From the NCBI GenBank assembly GCA_963920635.1, contig OY987301.1, positions 55,248,560 through 55,312,559 on the forward strand: DNA of 64,000 bases, written 5' to 3'. Source of the stretch: Pseudeuparius sepicola (Eukaryota; Arthropoda; Insecta; Coleoptera; Anthribidae). Each line of letters opens with the position of its first letter. The stretch's first letter is position 1. The notes below the pieces were generated by a model. That model worked only from the letters and a program-made list of their open reading frames with translations, was not told where the DNA came from and did not search any database. Of the stretch, positions 56,085-64,000 are shown one piece after another. The position numbers and the translations under genes are program-made.

Positions 56085-57705
56085 TTAAGAGGCTTCTTCG
56101 GGAGTGTAGAGGATCGAAGTAGCCGTAGCTTTTTCTTCCTTTTCTTTTCTAGGTTTTCGGAACTTCCAATATTTCCAAATTCCATATCCAATTAATATTA
56201 AGAGAACCATTACCATTGTTATCCATAAAATCCAATTTGTTGTGTACGTATTTGCAACTTCTTCGACGACCACAGGACTAATAGAGTTAATATGTTTTCG
56301 AAGAGCATGGATATCGTCCAGTGATATGTTCCTGATGTGGAGTTTGCCAAATGAACTTCGCCAATTTTAATCGCCGGCAATACCAATGAATGGGTTTTAC
56401 TGGTTGATTTATTATTTCCATAAGAAATTCCATTAATTTCCATGCTGCATCCGGTAGGTAACCAAATTAAATGCGGTGTCTTTATTATGGCATATTCCAT
56501 GTTTTTGCATAACAATTTAATTTTCGATTCTTCTTTCGGGACAACAATTATAAATTCGTCGTTGACTCTTTCAATTATTTGATTGTGAGTTTGAACTTCC
56601 ATAACGTTACAACTTGGTTCTTCGCCAGAAATTAGTGCAGCTATGCAATCTTCTTTTGGAGTTGCTTCTAACCGTTCTTGTAGACAAATATAATAACAAA
56701 TAATTATGGTATTATATATAATATAATAACAAATAATTATGGTATTTTTGGAAGAAGGTAAAGGATATAAATGATAATAATCAAAATTATCTGGATGAAC
56801 TAAAGGGACATCTAGGGCAAAAACAATTTGATTTTTTGAAATATAACTACTTGTTTTAATTACAGAGTACCAATCATAAAAATTAATATTAATAATTTCG
56901 TTTTCTGAATAATGTGTTTTTAAGTCCGTTAATATCTCTTGTAAGTCGTCGATATTCAATATATCAGGGTGAATAGTATGTAAACGTGAAAAGGTTATAG
57001 CATTTTCCAAGTTGTCTAGGAAAGTAATTATTACATTAGCATTGATAAAAATTTGATTAAGTATACTTAAATATACAGTATATTTATAGAATATATCAGT
57101 TTCTCTTTTTATTAATTCATGGTAACGTTCTAAATATTCAGAAATTTTTCGTTGATTGTCAATTATAGTTTCAATTGAGGTTCCGTAGTGATCAATTAAT
57201 TTTTTGAATAAGGAAATTTGTGTGTTTACTTCTGATACAATTTTCTGTTGATTTTTCTCAAGTATTCTTATAGCGTTGTCGTATCTAATACCGTCATTTG
57301 CATCAAGCGATCCAGTAAACCATTTATTTACCGTTCCTATAGCATTAAAAAGTCCGCGTTTACTGCTTTATTTATATTTTTCTTAAATATTATGTTATTA
57401 AATTTACTTTCTATTTCTAAGATTAAAGGTTTAAGACTATCATAGTTATTTCGTAAGCTAGAAGAAAATACAAATTGTGTTTCTTTAAAAATATAAATGT
57501 TTAAATCATTATGAACCGATCTAAGATTTTTTATTTCGTTACTTAAGGCTTTAATTTGAACATAATGTAGAAAAGTGTGTTTTCTAGTTATTATCTTTGC
57601 ATTTCCTAATCTAAAAGGTAAGATTCCAGGTGAATCTTTCAAATCCGTTATTTTAATTTCCTGTACTTGGACCTGGGATATCAGGATCATCAGGTGGTTT
57701 CTCAT
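56085..57705 (-). pseudogene. Env-type glycoprotein gene, frameshifted
   Basis: The N-terminal part lies in 57705-57337. A frameshift near 57345 occurs just before a hydrophobic, glycine-containing segment resembling a fusion peptide. The middle and ectodomain continue through 57340-56310. A second frameshift near 56300 precedes the last 62 codons (56273-56085), which hold a clear transmembrane helix (WILWITMVMVLLILIGYGI) and a short basic tail. An in-frame duplication of about 30 bp sits at 56690-56750. In errantiviruses this product mediates membrane fusion; here the reading frame is broken at least twice. Confidence 0.8.
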
Positions 57706-58620
57706 GTCTGTCTGAATGTCTGTCCTGTAATAAAGATTTCTCTGTCAGTTTTCTTGGTCTTTTTAAATTCTTTTTGTGAATTATTTTGCGTGGTAATTTC
57801 GCTTTTATACCTAAGTTTTTCTGAACGATTACTTTTTTAAAACGGGGTTTTATTTTTGAACGGTTTTGAACTCTTTCGTAAGCGTATTCATTTTCATTAT
57901 ATTCTATAGGATCTTCGCGATTTTGGTTTCTTTTTTGAATGATTTTTTCCTTTGTAGATTGATTGATTTCATAAATTTTGTCATAAAGTAGACGTGTTCT
58001 ATTTTTATGTTCGTTAACATATTCATTTATAATTATTTCAGAAGTAGTATCGAAAGCGTCAAAACTATCAGTATGTCCACTAACAATGTTATATGGAGTT
58101 TGTTTTGTTACTGAATGAACTGTATTATTATATGCCAAAATTGCGTAGAGCATGAGTTTATCGATTCGACTGTCTTTATCAGTTAATCTTAAACATCTTA
58201 TGTGTTCAATTAATGAAGAGTGTAAACGTTCAACTAAACTGTTGCTATTAGAATTATTAGGAGTAATAAAATGAATATTAATTTTGTGAAGTTTTACAAA
58301 ATCTTTTACGGTTGTATTATTAAATTCTGATCCGTTGTCAGATACAATGGTTCTTGGTAGACCATGATGTGTTGCGAATTGTAAGAAACAATCAATGGTG
58401 TTTATAGCTGAAGCTCCACTTATTTTGTATGCTTGTGCATAACACGAGAGAATGAATCTATTATTGTTAAAAATTTATTGTTTTCTATTTGGAAAGTGTC
58501 AACATGTATGACTTCAAAAGGTTTGGTACTAGTGGGCGTCAAATTAAATTTTATTTCTGCGGGTTTTCTGTCGTATTTAGCTAACTGACAAATTTCACAA
58601 TTATTTACGTATTTTTCTAT
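57653..58620 (-). pseudogene. Gypsy integrase, one frameshift
   Basis: The core region reads from about 58600 to 58150 with DTFQI-type and SDNGSEFNN-type motifs (near 58510 and 58335) and a Glu in LVERLHS (near 58230). A 2-bp insertion near 58455 shifts the frame. The open C-terminal part (58153-57653) is Lys/Arg-rich and overlaps the env start by about 50 bp. The enzyme would insert the reverse-transcribed DNA. Confidence 0.75.
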
Positions 58621-59780
58621 ATCAGTTTTTGTTTTGGCCAGTAATATCTTCGTTTTAGGGAATTTTCCATTTCATTGATACCTCTGTGGCAAACTTTACC
58701 TTCATGATAATATTTTAGTTTTTCTTGTTGTTCGTCAAAAGTATAAATATCTTCTAAATAGGTTGAACTTTGTATTAGTTTAAAAGAAGAATTTTGGAAT
58801 GTCTTTTGGATAATGTTGCAAAATTCTGGGATTATATTAGGAGTTTTAAAATATACACAGTAAACTTTTTTATCTTCTACGTATTCTTTTATAAAAGCTA
58901 TTGTTTCACTTTCGAAATTTTGGAGAGGTAAAGATACGGTTAATCGTTTATTTTCGTTAAATGGTTTGTTTCGAATTACATATTTATGTTGTGTCCTGTT
59001 GTTAGAAGAAACAATTATTTGATTTTTGTATGAGTTTACCGATTTTTCTGTTATTGGCATTAGTAAAACAGGATCTTCGACTGCTGTATGGACAGTTTCG
59101 TTTATATTATTTCTCGGAGCGTTTTCTTGGACATTGAATGCCGGTCTAATAAGTATATCGGAAATAATATTAATTTTTGGTTTTTCAACAGGTTTTTCGT
59201 TAGGGGTAATTCCTAAAATTTCATTTACATCTTCGCTTGAGATTTCCGGAAGGTTTCCTTCATCTAAATTTTCTAAAAAGGTAATAATTTCGTCATCTGA
59301 ATCACCTAAATTGGCTGTTATTGATTCGTTTTCTAAAGAATTTTCTAGTGCATTTATTTCTACTCGAGAGAGTGCATCCGCGTTGGTATTTGATTTTCCT
59401 TTTTTATATACTATTTCGTATTGATATTCCTCAAGTTTGAGTCTCCAACGAACGAGACGTGAACTGGGATCTTTAAGGGAAAATAGCCATTGAAGGGGTT
59501 TGTGGTCAGTGATGATTTTAAATTTGTGTCCAAACAGGTAAGGTCTAAAGTAATTTGTGGCCCAGACAATTGCTAACAATTCCTTTTCGATAGTTGAATA
59601 GTTGCATTCTGCGGGATTAAGTGTACGAGAAGCATATGCCACTGGAAGATCTTGGCCTACAGTACCTTGCGATAATACTGCACCTATAGCGTAGTTTGAG
59701 GCGTCTGTCGTCAAGTTAAATGGCTTAGAAAAATCTGGATATTGTAAAATTGGGTCATTCGTGAGTATATTTTTGCACAA
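58617..59780 (-). CDS. Gypsy RNase H to integrase zinc finger, open frame
   Basis: 387 open codons: RNase H ([16 protein letters not shown], then [14 protein letters not shown] and TDHKPLQWL), a conserved end ([12 protein letters not shown]), a long linker, and an H2C2-type finger ([20 protein letters not shown]). It is part of the pol polyprotein and not a separate gene; the frame simply begins after a break in the RT thumb (about 59800-59930). Confidence 0.85.
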   Translation of the reverse strand: MCKNILTNDPILQYPDFSKPFNLTTDASNYAIGAVLSQGTVGQDLPVAYASRTLNPAECNYSTIEKELLAIVWATNYFRPYLFGHKFKIITDHKPLQWLFSLKDPSSRLVRWRLKLEEYQYEIVYKKGKSNTNADALSRVEINALENSLENESITANLGDSDDEIITFLENLDEGNLPEISSEDVNEILGITPNEKPVEKPKINIISDILIRPAFNVQENAPRNNINETVHTAVEDPVLLMPITEKSVNSYKNQIIVSSNNRTQHKYVIRNKPFNENKRLTVSLPLQNFESETIAFIKEYVEDKKVYCVYFKTPNIIPEFCNIIQKTFQNSSFKLIQSSTYLEDIYTFDEQQEKLKYYHEGKVCHRGINEMENSLKRRYYWPKQKLI

Positions 59781-59914
59781 CTCGAAAGCATTAATAAAAG
59801 ATTCATTGTGAATGACCTTTTCTCCCTTTTTTAAACATTTGGTGAAAGGTTTTGTGATTTTTGCAAAGTCTTTTATAAATTTTCGATAATAACCTACTAA
59901 GCCTAGGAATGATT

Positions 59915-60307
59915 TTATTTCTTTTGCCGTTTTAGGAATTGGAAAGTTTTGAATAGCCTGAATTTTTTTACGTTTGGTTTGATTCCGCCTGGTGTTATTA
60001 TATGTCCTAAGAATTCTACTTCCTTGCGGAGGAATTCACACTTATCTAATTGTATCTTAAGATTGTATTCACGTAATTTTTTGAAAACTAGTTTGAGATT
60101 GGAAATATGTTCTTCTAATGATGATGAAAATATTATGATGTCATCAATGTAAACTAAACAAACTTTTCCTTGGAGTTCTCTTAGAATGTCGTCCATAACA
60201 CGCTGAAATGTGGCTGGCGCATTTTTTAGGCCAAATGGCATTCTATTATATTCGTAATGACCGTTGTCTACACTAAAAGCTGTTTTTTCTATACTTTGGG
60301 GGTGCAT
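59915..60307 (-). pseudogene. Gypsy reverse transcriptase palm, duplicate copy
   Basis: Contains [19 protein letters not shown], the catalytic LVYIDDIII and [14 protein letters not shown]. This copy has no upstream RT fingers because it follows the duplication junction, so it cannot give a full enzyme. The frame ends in a shift near 59930. Confidence 0.85.
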
Positions 60308-60330
60308 CTCTATTTGGTGAAAGCCGGAAG

Positions 60331-60825
60331 CTAGATCAAGGGTAGTAAAATTAAATTGGCTGTTATTGATTCGTTTTCTAAAGAATTTTCTAGTGCATTT
60401 ATTTCTACTCGAGAGAGTGCATCCGCGTTGGTATTTGATTTTCCTTTTTTATATACTATTTCGTATTGATATTCCTCAAGTTTGAGTCTCCAACGAACGA
60501 GACGTGAACTGGGATCTTTAAGGGAAAATAGCCATTGAAGGGGTTTGTGGTCAGTGATGATTTTAAATTTGTGTCCAAACAGGTAAGGTCTAAAGTAATT
60601 TGTGGCCCAGACAATTGCTAACAATTCCTTTTCGATAGTTGAATAGTTGCATTCTGCGGGATTAAGTGTACGAGAAGCATATGCCACTGGAAGATCTTGG
60701 CCTACAGTACCTTGCGATAATACTGCACCTATAGCGTAGTTTGAGGCGTCTGTCGTCAAGTTAAATGGCTTAGAAAAATCTGGATATTGTAAAATTGGGT
60801 CATTCGTGAGTATATTTTTGCACAA
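60331..60825 (-). pseudogene. Gypsy RNase H, duplicate copy cut at the duplication junction
   Basis: Same sequence as the start of 58617-59780 ([16 protein letters not shown]), but the frame leaves the element at the duplication junction and stops at 60331. This copy lacks the linker and zinc finger. Confidence 0.85.
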
Positions 60826-60959
60826 CTCGAAAGCATTAATAAAAGATTCATTGTGAATGACCTTTTCTCCCTTTTTTAAACATTTGGTGAAAGGTTTTGT
60901 GATTTTTGCAAAGTCTTTTATAAATTTTCGATAATAACCTACTAAGCCTAGGAATGATT

Positions 60960-61591
60960 TTATTTCTTTTGCCGTTTTAGGAATTGGAAAGTTTTGAATA
61001 GCCTGAATTTTTTTACGTTTGGTTTGATTCCGCCTGGTGTTATTATATGTCCTAAGAATTCTACTTCCTTGCGGAGGAATTCACACTTATCTAATTGTAT
61101 CTTAAGATTGTATTCACGTAATTTTTTGAAAACTAGTTTGAGATTGGAAATATGTTCTTCTAATGATGATGAAAATATTATGATGTCATCAATGTAAACT
61201 AAACAAACTTTTCCTTGGAGTTCTCTTAGAATGTCGTCCATAACACGCTGAAATGTGGCTGGCGCATTTTTTAGGCCAAATGGCATTCTATTATATTCGT
61301 AATGACCGTTGTCTACACTAAAAGCTGTTTTTTCTATACTTTGGGGGTGCATCTCTATTTGGTGAAAGCCGGAAGCTAGATCAAGGGTAGTAAAATAAGT
61401 ACATCGGCCTAACTTGTTTCATTGATGTTGGGAATTGGATATCGGTCATCAATAGTTTTTTCATTGATCTTCCTGTAATCGACTACTATACGCCACTTTT
61501 TTTGTCCGGAGGTATCCGATTTCTTGGGGACAATCCAGATTGGTGAAGACCATGGACTTGAAGAAGGTCTAATGATTTCGTCATCTAACAT
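60960..61591 (-). pseudogene. Gypsy reverse transcriptase fingers and palm, first copy
   Basis: The finger part (61591-61409; [20 protein letters not shown] and [14 protein letters not shown]) and the palm (61352-60960; YIDD) are separated by a frame change near 61400, where about 15-20 codons look disturbed. Apart from that, the RT signature blocks are in place. Confidence 0.8.
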
Positions 61592-62485
61592 TTTTTTATT
61601 TGTCTTTGAACTTCATTTTTTAAGGCATAGGGATACCTATAAGACTGTGTGTGAACAGGGACCTCGTCGGTGGTTTTTATTTCGTGTTTTACTCTGTTCG
61701 TAAATGAAAGTTTTTCTCCTGTATTATAAAATAAATCTGAAAATTCTTGACAGATTTTAAAAATTTTTTCTTTCTCTTCAGAATTAAGATGATCGGATCG
61801 TATTATATTTTTCACATCATATTTTTGTTTAGATTTGCTTTTTTTGTTATTAAAAATTTGTTCGATATTAAAAAGAGAGTAATCATTATTGATTTCTTGA
61901 AAACTAGCTGTAGTGAATGGTTTATTTAGAGATAAGACTTTTGTTTCGTCTGAATGATTTTGAATTTCGACAATAGCATAACCATTCTTAGCAGTGGTTA
62001 GAATTTCTGGAATAAAACAATTTCTTGAAATGTCTTTTCTTGGAAAATAGATATCTCCTGAATTTACAGAAACAGGTATTTTCGCTTTACATGTTTCGTG
62101 AGGGTTGACTTGTATGGAAAATAAGTTAGATTGTTGATTGTGTCTATAAAAAATATTAATACAGATATTTTCGTTATAGAGAATATTTTTGTCAAAATCG
62201 GGTATTAACTTTAGTCTTTTTATATCTTCGAAGCCTAGTAATCCATCAAAAAAATCATGAAATTGAAACAAGTGGAAAGTAATCTGATCGTTTAAACCTA
62301 AAAGTTCATTTATTGGTATGTCAGTCTTCATGATAGATTGTATTAGGGAAATATTTTTCTGCAAAACAAGGATTTATTATTGATTTTGAAGCTCCCGTAT
62401 CAATTAAGAATTTAAATTTCGGGTTATAAGTCTCAATATAGGGTAAGATATTAGTATGAATGTTATTAAGATCAATTATTGTCAT
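61585..62485 (-). pseudogene. Gypsy pol N-terminus: aspartic protease and linker
   Basis: ATG at 62485 is followed within 25 codons by FKFLIDTGASKSIIN, the DTG active site. A frameshift near 62365 leads into the open frame 62364-61585 with LLGFEDIKRLKL (protease flap/end) and a linker into RT. The gag stop and the pol start almost touch at 62482-62485, suggesting ribosomal frameshifting or reinitiation in the ancestor. Confidence 0.75.
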
Positions 62486-62940
62486 TTTCTTTTGTCTACG
62501 ACATTGGTTTCCTGAAAATTTTCATTTGAATTTTCATTTTTTATTTCCTCTAGATGTTCTGAATTTTCTGGTAAACTAGTATAACTTTCATATTCCGTAT
62601 TATAGAGGTTTGAATAGTCATGTTCAAAAAGATTTTGATTTGAATTTTGGTTATATTCTTCAGGGATATAATAATATGAATTCTCTTCGTCGACAAATAA
62701 ATTTTGGGGGTCGTAAATTGGGTTGTCGTCTTCTATATTATATAGTTCTTCCGATATAAAGTTTCTGGGAAGTGAACTTTGGAAGTAGTTCGGTACACGA
62801 TGCGGTACTTGTTGGCGTAAACTTGGTATTGTCGCGTTTACTGACATAGGGGTTGGTTTGTCATTAGTTGTTCGTCCGGTTGATTTAAATACGTTGGTTT
62901 GGGGTTGTTTTGACCCGAAAACTTGTAAGTTGTAGTTGTA
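62485..62940 (-). pseudogene. Gypsy gag, C-terminal fragment
   Basis: The open frame carries an Asn/Glu/Tyr-rich low-complexity tail (for example YESYTSLPENSEHLEEIKN) typical of errantivirus gag ends and stops at 62482. Upstream it runs into the palindromic MITE at 62940, so the matrix and capsid parts are lost. Confidence 0.6.
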
Positions 62941-63326
62941 TTTTCCATGAAAGTCCCAATTATCTATCCCAAAAATTATCAATATTTCCGTATTTTCCCA
63001 ATTCCTTCAAATGACAACCATGTTAGTCTTGATTGGAAACTTCCACAGGCAGAATGTGATGAATCTGAGTTTCTTCCGGGTGAATCCTGCGTCAGCGAAA
63101 CTTCTCGTTCCAGGCTTTCGTCCTCGATTGCACGGGATATCGCGGACGAAAGCTTGGAACGAGAAGTTTCGCTGACGCAGGATCCATCCGGAAGAAACTC
63201 AGATTCATCACATTCTGCCTGTGGAAGTTTCCAATCAAGACTAACATGGTTGTCATTTGAAGGAATTGGGAAAAGACGGAAATATTGATAATTTTCGGGA
63301 TAGATAATTGGGACTTCCATGGAAAA
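62941..63326. mobile_element. 386-bp palindromic MITE, TA-flanked
   Basis: TTTTCCATG...CATGGAAAA ends flanked by TA (62939-62940 and 63327-63328). Nearly the whole element is one inverted repeat around about 63128. Because of the symmetry the same reading frame is open on both strands (62947-63288 plus, 62979-63386 minus), with the phrase DESLEREVSLTQDPSGRNSD. One half-copy is at 38310-38422. Confidence 0.75.
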
Positions 63327-63328
63327 TA

Positions 63329-64000
63329 TAATATTGTTTTTTAAAAAATGGCAAACCATGGCAAACCATGTTATTATAACCACCAAACAATATTTGGCCC
63401 TGAAAGAGACCCTTCACTACCAGTATATGGACCACCCCTGTATACAAGTTGAAGACAATTATTTATGTACCCACGAAGAATTGGTAAACGGCAACGACCC
63501 TTGCATCAATCTCTTCACTTATCCAAGGACACCCACTAAAATGCGAACAAGTTCCTGTCTTACCACCGAAGTTTTTGATCAATAATATGAATCAAGAATT
63601 TATAATAATTATAACACAAGAGTAAATCAAAATAAAAACCAAATGCAAGGATGAACAACTACACCTTATTCAAGGAGTCGACAATATCGGAATTCCAATA
63701 AATTATAGTACGGAGGATAAAACTTATATTTTCAAAAATCACGAAGCAATTCATTTACCCGGAAAACTGATTGCATTGCCAAGAATTCAAAATCAGTCAA
63801 TTATAACAAAAATATCAAGAAGAAATCCTCTGAAGTTAGAAAATTTGGAACTTTATGAACTTCATCACCTCGAAAAACAGATTCAAGCTTCGAATCCAGT
63901 ATCAATTGAAGATATCAAAAATACAAATCAAACAAATTGGATATTATGGATCATGGTTGCAATAACTATCAGTTATTATGGTATATGGGATCATCAAATT
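63329..64000 (+). pseudogene. Env fragment of a second errantivirus-like element, opposite strand
   Basis: The plus-strand frame 63319-63585 holds a Cys-containing ectodomain part (CIQVEDNYLCTHEELVNGND). After a stop at 63583 and frame changes the sequence continues to a membrane-proximal TNWILWIMVAITISYYG near 63935. The same TNWILW start of the transmembrane helix occurs in the env at 56.2 kb, so the two elements are related but diverged. It runs off the window. Confidence 0.65.

Larger units (their letters stand above)
59311..61400 (-). repeat. Tandem duplication of a 1045-bp pol segment
   Basis: 59311-60355 and 60356-61400 are direct copies (TTGGCTGTTA at 59311 and 60356), apparently identical, including both RT frames (59915-60307 and 60960-61352) and RNase H. 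The junction near 60350 shares a few bases (TAAA) with both ends. Either a very recent duplication or an assembly artefact. Confidence 0.9.
55690..62940 (-). mobile_element. Errantivirus-like Ty3/gypsy element with env, 5' truncated
   Basis: Minus-strand order gag (C-terminal part), protease-RT-RNase H-integrase, env and a candidate 3' LTR. The 5' LTR and most of gag are cut off by a MITE at 62941. It contains several frameshifts and a 1045-bp tandem duplication in pol (59311-61400). Old endogenous copy, not able to move by itself. Confidence 0.85.

Noticed and set aside
62947..63386. Two overlapping ORFs of 113 and 135 codons as genuine genes
   Set aside because: They are the two strands of one palindromic MITE. 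I kept only the question of a captured exon as a finding.
1..64000. tRNA or rRNA genes
   Set aside because: No tRNA cloverleaf with A and B boxes and no rRNA segment was recognised by eye; a tRNAscan-SE or Infernal run could still find a diverged SINE-type tRNA relic.

Overview
The window is eukaryotic and almost certainly arthropod, most likely an insect with a large repeat-rich genome. It is AT-rich, has no operons and no ribosome binding sites, and is packed with nested transposable elements of insect-typical families: Penelope-like, jockey/CR1-type LINE, Ty3/gypsy with and without env, DUF4817-type mariner, Maverick/Polinton and many MITEs. The only convincing host-gene piece is one exon of an aminergic GPCR at about 41.7 kb, bounded by normal splice sites. 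The species cannot be fixed from the sequence alone.

Region by region. 0-1 kb: remnant of an uncharacterised lysine/arginine-rich coiled-coil repeat-family gene. 1.5-2.86 kb and 18.33-18.9 kb: one degenerate repeat array split by the main item of the window, a 15.46-kb near-perfect palindrome (2864-18321). Its arms of about 7 kb face each other across a 118-bp spacer. It is bounded by a 6-bp direct repeat (GACTGT), and a paralogous empty site lies in the array beside it, so it behaves as one inserted giant foldback element. It carries no recognisable gene. One arm only was later hit by a Penelope-like element, leaving a 12-bp target duplication.

20-31 kb: a TTAA MITE, a compound inverted repeat, a small hammerhead-bearing element, a 12-bp minisatellite, then a decayed Maverick/Polinton (packaging ATPase, a 350-codon-class unknown gene, a small structural-type gene, integrase, another conserved ORF, DNA polymerase B tail on the opposite strand). 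It is itself interrupted by a TIR element inside the integrase and a 2.6-kb LINE inside the next ORF. 31-34.6 kb is mostly unassignable. 34.7-38.4 kb is a stack of fragments (mariner, gypsy RNase H, LTR-element gag, Penelope RT plus GIY-YIG). 38.9-40.8 kb is an apparently intact mariner-type element with 368-bp TIRs, just upstream of the GPCR exon.

44.6-50.5 kb: a LINE 3' end and a broken gypsy element that contains a striking MITE-driven snap-back rearrangement. 50.6-55.2 kb: TIR elements and a third Penelope-like tail. 55.7-62.9 kb: a minus-strand env-bearing gypsy (errantivirus-like) with frameshifts and a 1045-bp internal tandem duplication. A 386-bp palindromic MITE and an opposing env fragment of a related element close the window.

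Two themes run across features: hammerhead-ribozyme-like motifs recur four times, with stem III changing but mostly still pairing, and snap-back inverted duplications recur at several scales.
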